DNA of 64,000 bases, from contig NZ_JAPNLM010000021.1 of assembly GCF_026627255.1 (NCBI RefSeq), positions 62,001 through 126,000 on the forward strand, in the 5' to 3' direction. Origin of the DNA: Streptomyces antarcticus. Lineage in GTDB: Bacteria; Actinomycetota; Actinomycetes; Streptomycetales; Streptomycetaceae. Positions 27,444-36,739 of the stretch are shown here, piece by piece; within the stretch, counting starts at the first letter, position 1; each line of letters starts with the position of its first letter. The notes under the pieces are model-generated. The model did not search any database, had not been told where the DNA came from, and was given only the letters and a program-made list of their open reading frames with translations. The translations under genes were made by a program, and so were the position numbers.

Positions 27444-27503
27444 AGCAGTTCGCATCACCAGCAGTTCGCATCACCAGCAGTACGCATCACCAGCAGTACG
27501 CAG
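27444..27503 (+). repeat. Tandem 16-bp repeat (three units plus a partial)
   Basis: Units at 27444-27459, 27460-27475 and 27476-27491, the third with one change, followed by a partial unit to 27503. All lie in leader A; copy B has only scattered related motifs. Confidence 0.85.
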
Positions 27504-27730
27504 TTCCCGTTGGTAAGCAGTTGATCGCCTGAGGGATGAACGGAGGGATTGGGCGCCATCAGGATCGCCCGGACGGAGTGTTGAGTCCGGGTACCGCAGG
27601 ACATCGATAGTGAGGTGGTCTCCGGTCAAGCAACCGCGATCCCCGCAGCCCCGGCAGCATTCCGGTCGGGCACGCGGACACAGAAGGCCGGCGCAGGATC
27701 AGGGCCGGCAGATGGTGTAGCAGTTCCTTC

Positions 27731-27761
27731 GGGGCCCTGGTGCCACAGGCACCAGGGCCCC
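27731..27761 (+). terminator. 14-bp attenuator/terminator-like hairpin, copy A
   Basis: Perfect stem GGGGCCCTGGTGCC (27731-27744) with ACA loop and the complement at 27748-27761. It ends about 27 bases before the ribosome site of the MerR relic. The identical stem exists in copy B with an ATA loop. Confidence 0.75.
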
Positions 27762-27795
27762 TCCACGCGTTCCAGACGTTCCAGCGAGAGGTGAG

Positions 27796-28120
27796 ACGAC
27801 AGCGGACGATTCGTACGGCCGTCTCGACGACGACTCCTCCGCCTGCACGATGGGCCGGCCGCCGACATGCTCGGCACCACCCAGAGCTTCCTGCGCGCGA
27901 TCGGCGAAGCCCGCCTGATCGCTCCGCTCCGCCGGCGGCCACCGCCGCTACTTCCGCTACCAGCTCCGCATCGCCGCCCGCGCCCGCGACCTCGTCGACC
28001 AGGGCATGCCGGTGGACAGGGCCTGCCGATCGTCATCCTCGAGGACTCGAGGACCAGCTCGAGGAAGCGCAGCGCGTCATCGCCGATTACACCTCCGCGG
28101 CCCGCTCCAGCCCCTCGTCG
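27796..28120 (+). pseudogene. Broken MerR-like regulator gene (copy A)
   Basis: Aligns base-for-base with the intact MerR gene at 50626-50970, but the start codon is ACG instead of ATG, one G is missing in the GGGCCGG run near codon 18, a block near codon 45 is shortened, and further indels follow near the end. Reading frames are therefore broken and no stop-free product exists. The ribosome site GAGAGGTGA is still present. Relict of a duplicated regulator. Confidence 0.85.
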
Positions 28121-28202
28121 TCGCCCGTCGTGGGGTTTGCGCCGGGCGTATTGGAACAGGAGAGGGATCACGACCGATCCGGTACTACACGAGGAGGTCC
28201 CG

Positions 28203-28331
28203 GTGTCGGGCACGGAGAAGGGGAAGGCTCACGCTGAGCAGTCCGAGGGCAAGGCCACGGGTGAAGCCAAGGGTATGGGCAAGGCCATGGGCAAGGCCAA
28301 GGGCAAGGACAAGGACACCTTCGGTTGCTAG
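28203..28331 (+). CDS. Small Lys/Gly-rich protein (CsbD-like composition)
   Basis: A 42-residue frame starts with GTG at 28203 and ends at the TAG 28329-28331, preceded by a strong GAGGAGGT four bases upstream. It is basic and repetitive (KGMGKAMGKAKGKDKD), with a C-terminal Phe-Gly-Cys. The N-terminus (SGTEKGKAHAEQSEGKATG) resembles the start of stress-induced CsbD-type proteins, but it is shorter than that family, so truncation or a distinct small protein is possible. Confidence 0.6.
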   Translation: MSGTEKGKAHAEQSEGKATGEAKGMGKAMGKAKGKDKDTFGC

Positions 28332-28718
28332 CCAGGCGGCGAGCCGGAAGGCCGCCGTACTGGTGGGCCCCGGCCGCCTCCCCGTGTGCCGGGGCCCGGC
28401 CGCGGACGGCCCTGTCCTGGCGCGACGGATTCGCAGAGCGAGACGTCCGCTCACGACAGACGAGCCCGCCGCCCCGGCCAGGGGAGTACCGCAGGGCGAT
28501 GGGCCGGGAACGGGGCGGCATGCTCCTGTGCTCCGGCGGTCCCTACCTGGGAGAACCTGTTGCAGGCCCGCCACGCGGCGGAAGCCGAGGGTGTTCTCGG
28601 TTGACGTACGGCAGGACGCCCACACCGACGCGACCCAGGCCCTGGCATCAGGCCCGGACAGGCGCGACCTCCCAGCTGGCGTCCACGCTCCCGCCCAGCC
28701 GATCAAAGGACTGACCAC
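28332..28718. other. Non-coding stretch before the PAS/GAF phosphatase gene
   Basis: Open frames here are short and Arg/Pro-rich in all frames. I see no domain or hairpin. The only clear signal is AAAGGA ahead of the ATG at 28719. Confidence 0.5.
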
Positions 28719-30926
28719 ATGACGGGCGTACCGGGCCAGCACTCCTCCCAGCCCTCCACGGCACGGCAAAGCCCGACGGAACATGAGCCGGAGGACGACC
28801 TGCGGGTGCTCTTCGGGGAGTCGGTGGCCGTGTTCGCCTCCCTCGCCGGTCCCGCGCACATGCTCGAGACGGCCAACCCCGCGTTCTTCGCCGCGATCGG
28901 CGGCACCGAGCGCACCCGCACCGGGATACCGCTGGGGCAGCTGATGCCCGAACTGGTCGAGCAGGGCTTCATCAGCCTCCTGGACCGGGTCTACCGCACC
29001 GGCAGTGTCTACACCGGCCGCGATTCCCGTGTCCTGCTGGGCGAGGGACAGACGCCGCGGGAAGCGTTCTTCGATTTCACCTACGAGCCGCGCCTGGACA
29101 CCGGCGGCAACACCATGGGCGTTCGGGTCATCGGGGTCGAGGTCACCCAGGTCAGACACGCCCAGCGGCTGACCGCCGAGCACCGCGTCCTGCTGGAGCA
29201 GATCGCCCGCCAGGCCCCCCTTCCCGAAGTCCTCGAGGGAATGGCACGAGCCATCGAGGAACTCGCGCCCGAGCAGGTGCTGGTCTCCGTCCTCCTGGCC
29301 GACACTGACGGCCGGCACCTGCGCCACGGCGCGGCTCCCAGCCTGCCCGACTTCTACAACCGCGCCATCGACGGCATCGCCACCGGAGAGGGCGTCGGCT
29401 CCTGCGGCACCGCCGCGCACCGCCGCCAGCGGGTGATCGTCTCCGACATCGCCACCGACCCGTTCTGGGACGACTTCCGCGACCTGGCGGTCAAGGCCGG
29501 GGTGGCCGCCTGCTGGTCCACGCCGATCCTGGCGCGCGACGGCTCGCTGCTGGGCACCTTCGCGATGTACCACCGCACGCCGCGCGCCCCACAGAAGACC
29601 GACCTGGCCCTGGCCCGGGTCTTCGCCGACACCGCGGCGCTGGCCATCGAACGCCACCAGGCCGAACAGGCCCGCAAGGCCGCCGAAGCCCGGGAGAAAG
29701 CGGCTCGCGACGACCTCGCCTTCCTCCTCAAGGCGAGCACCGCCTTCTCGGCAGACCTGGACGCTGCCCAGACCTTGCGGCACCTGGCCGACTCCTGCAC
29801 GCCCCAACTGGCGTCCCTGTGCGCGGTCGACATCGTCAAGGGCGGGCGAGTACGCCGCCTGGCCACCGCCGCTCCCACCCACCGGCAGCACGAGCTGCTG
29901 GCCGCACACATCCCGGTCTACGAGGCAGCCGACGATGCCGTAGCCCGCGTCCTCGCCTCGGGGATGAGCGAGGTCGCACGGCGCACGCCCACCGGATCCG
30001 GCCCGTGGCGCGAACTGGGCGTCACCGGCTACCTGTGCATCCCCCTCATGGACCGGGGCACGGCGTTCGGCGCCGTCACCCTGCTGTCGACCGGAGCGCA
30101 CACCTTCGACGGCCACACCGTCGCCCTGGCCGAAGAACTCGCCCGGCGCGCCGCCCTGGCCGCCCGCAACGCCCGCCAGTACACCCACCGCGTCACCCTC
30201 GCCCGCGACCTGCAAGCCGGACTGCTCCTGCCCGACCTGCCCGCCGTACCCGGCGCGGACGTGGCCACCTACTACCACCCCGCCGGAGAAGGCCTCGAAA
30301 TCGGCGGCGACTTCTACGACGTCTTCCCCCTCGACGACGGCCGCTGGGCCTTCATGCTCGGCGACGTCTGCGGCCGCGGCGCCATCGCCGCCACCACCAC
30401 CGCCCTGGTACGCCACACCGCCCGCGCCGTCGCCCCCCTCCTGCCCGGCCCCGATGCCGTCGTCCACGCCATCAACCGAGCCCTGATCAAGCGGCCGGCC
30501 AGCCACGGCACCGGCTTCGTCACCCTCGTCTACGGGCAGCTCACCCCAACCGACCACGGCCTCGACATCGACCTGGTCCGGGCCGGCCACACCCACCCGA
30601 TCCACCTCGACACCCATCGCACCGCGCACACCGTCGAAGCACCCGGCTCACTCCTCGGCATCACCGCCGACCCCGAAGTCAGCGTCCACCACCTCCACCT
30701 GCACCCACACGAAAGCCTGCTGCTCTACACCGACGGCATCACCGAAGCCCGCGACAGTACCGGCCGGCAGTTCGGCGACGACCGCCTCATCACCGCCCTG
30801 AGCAGCTGCCCGCGCCAGCGGGCAGCACATGAGGCCATCGACGCCCTCACCCAAGCCGTCCGCACCTTCACCGGCGGCCACGACATAGACGACGACCAAG
30901 CCGTCCTCGTCCTGACCGCCACCTGA
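28719..30926 (+). CDS. PAS-GAF-GAF-PP2C protein serine/threonine phosphatase
   Basis: 735 residues. A PAS-like sensor lies at about 30-145 (MLETANPAFFAAIGG, FFDFTYEPRLD). A first GAF domain spans about 160-310 (GEGVGSCGTAAHRRQRVIVSDI, WSTPILARDGSLLGTFAMYH) and a second about 340-490 (GVTGYLCIPLMDRGTAFGAVTL). The C-terminal SpoIIE/PP2C domain (about 500-735) has VTLARDLQAGLLLPDLPAV, EIGGDFYDVFPLDD (metal site), GDVCGRGAIAA, RAGHTHPI, TDGITEARD and the closing DDQAVLVLTA. It is a multi-sensor phosphatase of the RsbU/RsbP type. ATG at 28719. Confidence 0.9.
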   Translation: MTGVPGQHSSQPSTARQSPTEHEPEDDLRVLFGESVAVFASLAGPAHMLETANPAFFAAIGGTERTRTGIPLGQLMPELVEQGFISLLDRVYRTGSVYTGRDSRVLLGEGQTPREAFFDFTYEPRLDTGGNTMGVRVIGVEVTQVRHAQRLTAEHRVLLEQIARQAPLPEVLEGMARAIEELAPEQVLVSVLLADTDGRHLRHGAAPSLPDFYNRAIDGIATGEGVGSCGTAAHRRQRVIVSDIATDPFWDDFRDLAVKAGVAACWSTPILARDGSLLGTFAMYHRTPRAPQKTDLALARVFADTAALAIERHQAEQARKAAEAREKAARDDLAFLLKASTAFSADLDAAQTLRHLADSCTPQLASLCAVDIVKGGRVRRLATAAPTHRQHELLAAHIPVYEAADDAVARVLASGMSEVARRTPTGSGPWRELGVTGYLCIPLMDRGTAFGAVTLLSTGAHTFDGHTVALAEELARRAALAARNARQYTHRVTLARDLQAGLLLPDLPAVPGADVATYYHPAGEGLEIGGDFYDVFPLDDGRWAFMLGDVCGRGAIAATTTALVRHTARAVAPLLPGPDAVVHAINRALIKRPASHGTGFVTLVYGQLTPTDHGLDIDLVRAGHTHPIHLDTHRTAHTVEAPGSLLGITADPEVSVHHLHLHPHESLLLYTDGITEARDSTGRQFGDDRLITALSSCPRQRAAHEAIDALTQAVRTFTGGHDIDDDQAVLVLTAT

Positions 30927-31089
30927 CCCAGGCGCGCCACCGGGACCACCCTGCCCTCCAGCAATGCCGGACCGGGCCCGCGGCGGGGCGGCCCCGGCCA
31001 CCGCGGACAGCACAGTCCGCAACCGGTCGTCGCCGTCCCCGAGACCGCCAAGAAGCCGACCGTCAAGACCGGGGGCCGACCGTCAACCG

Positions 31090-32034
31090 TCAAGACCGGG
31101 AAGAGCGCGGGCGGCCCGACGTGAGGTGTGGCGCTGGTGCGAACAGTGCCTGGACGGTTTCGGCGGCCGTCTCGCGCAGCCAGGTGTGGGCGCGGTCGTC
31201 GTCGTAGCGCTGGTGCCACAGCAGGTACAGGGGGACGTGGGGCAACGGGAGCGGCGGGGGCAGCGTGACGAGGCCGAGTTGTTCCCGGGCGGCGCGGGTG
31301 ACCGCGTCGGGGAGGGTGACGACCAGGTCGGTGCCGAGCGCGAGTTGCAGCGCGAAGGCGGCGGTGGGCCCGGCGGCGGCGACGCGGCGTTCGAGGCCGC
31401 TCGTGGCCAGGGCGTCGTCGATCGGGTCGCGCAGGCTCCCGCGCCGCGAGACGGTGAGGTGTTCGGCGGCCGCGTAGCGCGCGAGGCTCAGCGGCCCTTC
31501 GGTAAGCGGGTGGCCCGGTCGGACGGCAACGACCAGCCGGTCCCTGCCGACGAGGCGGTGGCGGATGTCGGGGAGCGTCGGAGCGCTGGAGCTTGATTCG
31601 AGGTCGACCTCACCCCGGCGCAGCTCGGGGGTGTCCGTGCCGGATTCGGCGGGCAGGCGCAGCTGAACGCCGGGTGCCTGGCGGTGGACGGCGGTGATCA
31701 GCGCGGTGCCGCAGGCGGCGGTCAGGGCGTCGTGCCAGCGCACGGTGAACACCCGCTCCAGAGAAGCCAGATCGAGTTCCTGCTGCGCGGACAGAAGGTG
31801 GTGTGCCTGCTGCACGAGGACGTGGACCTGGGCGCGCATGGCCAGCGCGCGGGTGGTGGGGACCATGCTGCGGCCGGTGCGGACCAGGATCTGGTCACCG
31901 GTGGCTTTGCGGATGCGGCCCAGGGAGCGGCTCATCGCCGGTGCGGTGACGTGGAGGCGGGCTGCGGCGCCGGTGACACTGCCCTCTTCCAGCAGGGCGT
32001 CCAAGGCGGTGAGCAGGTTCAAGTCCAGTTGCAT
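31090..32034 (-). CDS. LysR-family transcriptional regulator
   Basis: About 314 residues. The N-terminal winged helix-turn-helix (MQLDLNLLTALDALLEEGSV, AAARLHVTAPAMSRSLGRIR) is typical of LysR proteins, with TGDQILVRTGRSMVPTTRA following. The C-terminal ~200 residues are the co-inducer domain. The ATG at 32034 fits the family start; an upstream ATG at 32061 is in frame. It is divergent from the broken inositol-monophosphatase gene, which starts 118 bases away, and so probably once controlled it. Confidence 0.85.
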   Translation of the reverse strand: MQLDLNLLTALDALLEEGSVTGAAARLHVTAPAMSRSLGRIRKATGDQILVRTGRSMVPTTRALAMRAQVHVLVQQAHHLLSAQQELDLASLERVFTVRWHDALTAACGTALITAVHRQAPGVQLRLPAESGTDTPELRRGEVDLESSSSAPTLPDIRHRLVGRDRLVVAVRPGHPLTEGPLSLARYAAAEHLTVSRRGSLRDPIDDALATSGLERRVAAAGPTAAFALQLALGTDLVVTLPDAVTRAAREQLGLVTLPPPLPLPHVPLYLLWHQRYDDDRAHTWLRETAAETVQALFAPAPHLTSGRPRSSRS

Positions 32035-32152
32035 GAGGGTAACTCTATGAGTAAATGACATGCACTTGTTGTTAATCGACTGGGGCCCTCACTTCGAAGT
32101 GCGGGTGCGGCACAAGTCGTCCCGCATCGACCGAACTTCAGGAGAGCCCGCC

Positions 32153-32965
32153 ATGAGCACAGCCGCCATGCCTGTTGACGCCGTCACCACGCTCTTGTCC
32201 GAGGTGACCGCCGCGGTGAAGTCCGCCGGCGTCACGCTGCTCGACCGCTACACCTCGCACGCCTGGGGCGCGAGCCTGGGACGAGGTGGTCGAGGAGATC
32301 CACGCCAACGACGACGCGGTGCTTGACGTGGTGCGGGAACCGCTGCTGCGGGCCCGGCAAGGATCGCGGTGGGCCGAGGACGAGCTGGCCGGCGGTGCGC
32401 TGCCGCCGGGGGAGTGGTGGGTCGTCGACCCCGCCGAGGGCAACATCAACCACGTCCACGCCATTGACGACTGGGCCGTCACCGCCACCCTCGTCCGCGA
32501 CAACCGGCCGGTGCTCACCGTCGTCCACCTGCCGCTGACCGGCGACACGTACACCGCCGTCGCCGGCGGCGCCCGCCTCAACGACCGCCCATGGGGGTGT
32601 CCGTCAAGACCGACCTGGGTGCCGCGCTCGTCGGCACCGGTCAGGCCAAGCCCGGCGAGGACAAGGACACCTACCGGCGGATCGGCGAATCCGTCACCGC
32701 CCTGCTCACAGGCGCACTCGTCGTGCGCGTGTCCGTCCCCGCCACGATGCAGCTCATTCACGTCGCCGCCGGACACATGGACGCGTTCTGGCAGTTCTCC
32801 GACGTCCGCTCCGGGCTGGTCGCCGGCGCTCTGCTGGTGTCCGAGGCCGGAGGCACCGTCACCGACCTGGCGGGCGAACCGTGGAGCACCGACAGCCAGG
32901 ACTTCCTGGCCGCCGCCCCCGGCATCCACGCAGCCGCCCTCGACATCCTGTCGCCGCTCGCCTGA
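32153..32965 (+). pseudogene. Broken inositol monophosphatase-family gene
   Basis: The ATG at 32153 has AGGAGAG upstream and starts a normal product, but a shift near 32265-32280 moves the frame and another near 32590 moves it again. Read across frames, the IMPase motifs appear: AWDEVVEEIHANDDAV, EWWVVDPAEGNINHVH (metal-binding DPxDGT region, here with Glu-Gly-Asn) and AGALLVSEAGGTVTDL with the C-terminal DFLAAAPGIHAA. Two frameshifts leave no intact product unless sequence errors are present. Confidence 0.75.
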
Positions 32966-33747
32966 CCGTGCGGAGACCCGCACCATCGAGCAACCAGCCG
33001 AGTTCACGCACGCGATCACCGGCCTGATCCACAACCAGTCCTGAGGCAGACGCCGCCCCCCTGGCGGGTTTGCAAGGTACGCAGTGGCAAGGGCGCGCCA
33101 CTGCACGGGTGGGCTTCGGGCCGCTCGTACCCGGCACCGGTTCGGCGTCACTGCCGCCCCAGCACTGACCGACCTTCTGACCGACCCGACAAACCCTCTG
33201 ACAGACCTGCCTACGGACCCGTCCCCGTGCGGCGCCCACCGCAACGCATGCCCGTCCACGAGGCTGTCGATCACATCCAGCACGTCCTCGACGGCCGCAG
33301 TGCTCCAGTCGCCGGGTCGGCGACTGCGGGACCACCTGTGCGCAAGGCCGCACCAGCCACCGACACCCCGCCCGCGAGAGCGAGCGATGACCAACCGCGA
33401 CACGGTCGCGCCCGGCATCTCGGAAACCGGTTGGACGAGGTTGGTCTTCCCGAGTGCTTCGCCGAATCCCCTCCGATCTTCGCGGCGGGAGCGCGAGCGC
33501 GCCGGCGGCAATCCGCGGCAATCCGTGTCAGGAGCCGTGCGATGCCCCGACCATCGGCTGATCAGGACGACCACCACCGGTTGCGTGCCGGAACGGCCGC
33601 CCGCATTCCGGCGCGGCGCATCGAAGCCGCCGTACGCATCACCCTCTCGCCACACGCGGTAGCCGAAATGGTGCGAAAGGTTACGGCCCGTGCAAGTTTG
33701 GTGTGCGAGTACGTACGTCACATCCCACGCACCGAGGAGTCGCCGTC
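32966..33747. other. Long intergenic stretch, no recognised gene
   Basis: About 780 bases. Frames on both strands are Arg/Pro/Ser-rich without motifs. A short CTGACCGACC-type repeat occurs around 33166-33215. No convincing start with ribosome site was found until the small gene at 33748. Confidence 0.5.
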
Positions 33748-33969
33748 ATGGGCGGTACGAAGGACATGAGCCAGAAGCCGGGCAAGGGCCGCGAAGAGCA
33801 GCAGCGCCCCCAGCGCCCCCAGCACCCCCAGCACCCCGGTCAGGACCCGCTCCGCCCCGAGCCCGTCACTCCGTCCCGCGGCGATCAGCGCCCCGAGGAG
33901 ATGGAGCGGCGTCGCGAGGAAGACCTGCTCCGCGACGAGCGCGAGCGCGAGCGCGACGACGCCTTCTAG
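33748..33969 (+). CDS. Small hydrophilic Gln/Pro/Glu-rich protein
   Basis: 73 residues, strongly charged, with repeats of Gln-Arg-Pro/Gln-His-Pro in the centre and a highly acidic-basic C-terminus (RRREEDLLRDERERERDD). The ATG at 33748 has GAGGAG eight bases upstream; an alternative ATG lies 18 bases in. It is followed within 25 bases by a perfect 18-bp hairpin, which favours a real, single transcription unit. Family not recognised. Confidence 0.6.
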   Translation: MGGTKDMSQKPGKGREEQQRPQRPQHPQHPGQDPLRPEPVTPSRGDQRPEEMERRREEDLLRDERERERDDAF

Positions 33970-33990
33970 ACAGCGCGATACCTCAGGCAC

Positions 33991-34032
33991 GCAGAGCCCG
34001 GCCGGGCCCGTAGTGGCCCGGCCGGGCTCTGC
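33991..34032. terminator. Perfect 18-bp hairpin terminator
   Basis: Arms 33991-34008 and 34015-34032 are exact complements with a six-base loop, between the convergent small gene (ends 33969) and the SRPBCC gene (ends 34133). It can serve both directions. Confidence 0.85.
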
Positions 34033-34132
34033 CACGACCTCACCACCCCGGCAGGGCCGCCCTCCCCCCTGTTGCAGACCGCACCGCGCCCACGCCCACC
34101 GTCAAGGGCCCATGGCGGCTGCCGGTACGGGA

Positions 34133-34582
34133 TCAGACCTGGGCGCTCCGGGCGCCGCCTTCCGCGCCGCGTTCTTCGATGAACGTCTTGAACCGCTTGA
34201 GGTCGCCGGTGACATGGCGGTCGATGAAGCCGAACGTGTCGGCGATGTTCTCCGCGAGTCCGTCGGGGTCGAAGTCCATGCGCAAGGTGACTTCGGTGTG
34301 GGTGGGGTCGATGGGGCGGAAAGTGACGACACCAGACTGCTCGATGTCCCCGTCGACGGTGATCCAGGCGACCCGCTCGTCCGGGATCTGCTCGCTGATC
34401 TCGGCGTCGAACTCCCGGTCCACGCCGCCGATCCTGGTCACCCAGTGGGTGAGGGTCTCGTCGACCTGCTCGACGCGCCGCACTCCGTCCATGAACAGCG
34501 GGAACGTCTCGAACCGGGTCCACTGGTTGTAGGCGATGCGGACGGGGACGTCGACCTTGATGGATTCCATGACCTGGGACAC
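34133..34582 (-). CDS. SRPBCC (polyketide cyclase/START-like) family protein
   Basis: 149 residues with the SRPBCC beginning (ESIKVDVPVRIAYNQWTRFE and FPLFMDGVRRVEQ) and the strand series of the family, closing with a long C-terminal helix (FIDRHVTGDLKRFKTFIEER). This YndB/cyclase-type branch binds hydrophobic ligands; substrate unknown. The GTG at 34582 has AAGGA about ten bases upstream. Confidence 0.82.
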   Translation of the reverse strand: MSQVMESIKVDVPVRIAYNQWTRFETFPLFMDGVRRVEQVDETLTHWVTRIGGVDREFDAEISEQIPDERVAWITVDGDIEQSGVVTFRPIDPTHTEVTLRMDFDPDGLAENIADTFGFIDRHVTGDLKRFKTFIEERGAEGGARSAQV

Positions 34583-34788
34583 GGCGTGAGGGTTCCTTCC
34601 GGCGGGGGCCGCAGGTTACGGGCGGCCCGCTCATCTGGGACAAATGGATCCCTTCCCCCTCACGTCGCCGACCCGACGGCAGGATCGGCGAACCCCTCGG
34701 ACGGCCGCTCGACCGACGAACGGCACGCCGCCTCGCTTTCGCGCGTGCGCACCCGGACCCCCGGCGGTGCTGTCGGTACGGGTACGGC

Positions 34789-35385
34789 TCAATGGCTTGT
34801 GTGGCGGTGGTGGCAGCTCATCACGTACGGGGCCAGGGTGCGGGCGCGCCGCAGCATTCCGTAGAGCTGCTGGGCGGGTCGTTGCTGCTCGCCGTGGAGG
34901 GCGTTGAGGACGATCAGGCCGCAGGTCAGGGCCGGTACGGCCCACTGCACGTAGGACAGGTGGCGCTCGGCCTGCCCGGTGTCGACGGGGAGCCGTTCGG
35001 CCTTCTCCGCGTCCTCGGGGCTCTCGGAGGAGGCGAGCTCGATCTTCTTGCCGAGGACCCGGCCGTAGACGCTGGCGGCCAGCGCGGCGCCGGTGAGGGC
35101 GGTCTTGGCCAGAGCGGAGGCGGCGACGCCCTGCTGGGTGAGGACGCGTGCGGCGTTGGCGCCGAGCAGGCCGCCGGAGCCGGCGAGGTGCGCGCCGATT
35201 GCGACCGCACCCACGGGGGCCCACAGGGCCCACCCCGCGCTCGCGATCCTGGCACTTTGCCGCCAGTCCGCGCCCTGTTCCTTCGCGGCACCGTTGAGAC
35301 CGACGGCGCCCATCAGGGAGCCTCCGAACCATGCGGCCAGGCCGACATCGTGAAGGCTGCGCAGGACGGTGTGGCGTTGGGACAT
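34789..35385 (-). CDS. Predicted integral membrane protein
   Basis: 198 residues with four likely membrane spans (about 12-35, 53-75, 88-108 and 140-158). It carries a repeated Ala/Gly-rich pattern (GLAAWFGGSLMGAVGLNGAA and WALWAPVGAVAIGAH) reminiscent of actinomycete four-helix membrane proteins, then a His-rich tail ending near the stop. The ATG at 35385 has GAGGAG seven bases upstream. Function unknown. Confidence 0.75.
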   Translation of the reverse strand: MSQRHTVLRSLHDVGLAAWFGGSLMGAVGLNGAAKEQGADWRQSARIASAGWALWAPVGAVAIGAHLAGSGGLLGANAARVLTQQGVAASALAKTALTGAALAASVYGRVLGKKIELASSESPEDAEKAERLPVDTGQAERHLSYVQWAVPALTCGLIVLNALHGEQQRPAQQLYGMLRRARTLAPYVMSCHHRHTSH

Positions 35386-36199
35386 GTGGGGCTCCTCGTG
35401 CGGGGCGGGAGCGCCGATGGGCCCGTCGGCGCTCCCGCCACCCTCACCCCGGCGACCGGCCCCCGCCAGCGCGGCTGGTCCGAACGGCCCGTAGGCAGGG
35501 GTGCGGGAGCGGACCGCCGGCAAGGTGCGCGCTCCGGCCCGCCTGTAACGCCGCACAGCAGCGCCAGGTCACCGCCCGCCCCCGCCCCCCGCCCCGTGCT
35601 TTCGCCGCCGACGGCGGGCGACCGCTTCGGCGTCGCGTTCCTGGCAAACGCCCTGGTGGCACCACCCTTACGCACAGCGCCGACCGGTCCACCGTCGCAA
35701 GGGGGCCGAGACGCCCCGGGTGCGGCTCAGTCGGGCGTTGCCCGCCGGTCACTTTGACGTTGTGCCCAGCGCTCCCCCGGGAGCACGGCGAGCCCGTACG
35801 CGAGAAGAGAAAGAGATATGAGTAGAACCCCCGCCAAGGCCTCGACATCGGTCCTGGCCGCGAGTCTCGGTCCATCGCGATCATTCCTCCGCGCTGCGGA
35901 CGGTTGGAGCGGCTCCTGCCCGCGCTCCTGCGCAGGAGCGCTGCCGCGCATCCCCCGTGAGGTCGTGGGCGTGCGGCCATCAGAAGGCGCCACAAAGCCG
36001 GGCGAGACCCCCCTTCCTTGCGCCGGTCACATGTGGTGATCATGCGAGGACGCGGGGTCGGCTGGAACACCGCAGACTCCTTCCAAGGTCAGGAGCCCTT
36101 TCCCTTCCCGGGCCTCATGCGGTAGGGCGCGTCCCGGTTTCGACTGGCGTAACGGGGCATGCGCGACATACAAGCCCGAGTGGGTGGAAGGAGGAACAG
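35386..36199. other. Long intergenic region before an HATPase gene
   Basis: About 800 bases. One minus-strand frame has a hydrophobic span (ALAGVLLISLSLLAYGLA near 35770-35835), but no start codon with a ribosome site precedes it, so I do not call a gene. The rest is Arg/Pro-rich in all frames. Confidence 0.45.
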
Positions 36200-36592
36200 G
36201 TGAGTGCAGCCGTCCTGGATCAGCCCCTGTCCCGCATGAATCGACCAACCGCGGCGGCACGTGATGCCACCCGTGCCTTCTTGGCCCGCGCGGCCCGCCT
36301 GCGGGCACCGGCCAGGGACGAGAGCACGGACAACGTTCTCTTGGTGGTGGCCGAACTCGTCGCCAACGCGATCCGGCACACCGTCGGCCCCTGCGCCTTG
36401 CACCTGGAACTCCTCGATGGTTCGATCGACGTCTGCGTCACCGACCACAGCCCACACCATCCCCAGCCGCGGACCCCCAGTACGGAGGGAGCCGGCGGGT
36501 GGGGATGGTTCCTGGTCAAGCGACTCGCCACCCACATCCGCATCAAGCCGGTTCCAGGTGGCAAGACCATCTGCGCGGAGCTCCCCTGGTAG
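36200..36592 (+). CDS. HATPase_c anti-sigma-factor-type serine kinase
   Basis: 130 residues with the N box VVAELVANAIRHT, the catalytic GHKL ATP-binding helix, and the C-terminal G-rich ATP-lid pattern GAGGWGWFLVKRLATH. Such proteins phosphorylate STAS antagonists or bind sigma factors. The GTG at 36200 has GGAGG five bases upstream. The gene precedes an orphan PP2C fragment. Confidence 0.87.
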   Translation: MSAAVLDQPLSRMNRPTAAARDATRAFLARAARLRAPARDESTDNVLLVVAELVANAIRHTVGPCALHLELLDGSIDVCVTDHSPHHPQPRTPSTEGAGGWGWFLVKRLATHIRIKPVPGGKTICAELPW

Positions 36593-36739
36593 CAATTGCC
36601 TCCTTCCTGCCTGCCGTCGGCGGCGGCAAGCATGGCTCCCAGGCTGCCGCAGGGCAGGCTGGCCGTGTGCGGCGATCCGGGCGGCGCCGGTGGATGAGGG
36701 AAGCGCGCGTCGGTATCCCACGGGGCCTCCACACGCCTT

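Larger units (their letters stand above)
27080..27795 (+). ncRNA. Long repeat-rich leader RNA, copy A (upstream of a broken MerR gene)
   Basis: About 700 bases between a predicted promoter and the MerR relic hold no convincing gene. The segment shares long near-identical blocks with 49745-50625: the first ~80 bases, a 65-bp element at 27344-27408 (one mismatch to copy B), the 27520-27650 block and the terminal hairpin. It also has three 16-bp tandem units (27444-27491) of an AGCAGTTCGCATCACC type and many CAGTAC/GCAGT motifs. Conservation without an open frame, plus hairpins, suggests a structured RNA. Transcription is inferred, not shown. Confidence 0.5.

Noticed and set aside
27444..27503. 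16-bp tandem repeat as a CRISPR array
   Set aside because: Units abut directly without spacers, and no cas gene is present.
28185..30629. An 814-residue open frame on the minus strand, antisense to the PAS-GAF-PP2C gene
   Set aside because: It is a shadow frame created by GC-rich codon bias. It lacks any recognisable domain and a plausible start, while the plus-strand protein matches a known family.
33084..33662. 192-residue plus-strand frame in the 32966-33747 gap
   Set aside because: Arg/Pro/Ser-rich composition, no domain, no Shine-Dalgarno.
35727..35993. Minus-strand frame with one hydrophobic helix (88 residues)
   Set aside because: No start codon with a ribosome site precedes the helix, and the N-terminal part is low complexity.
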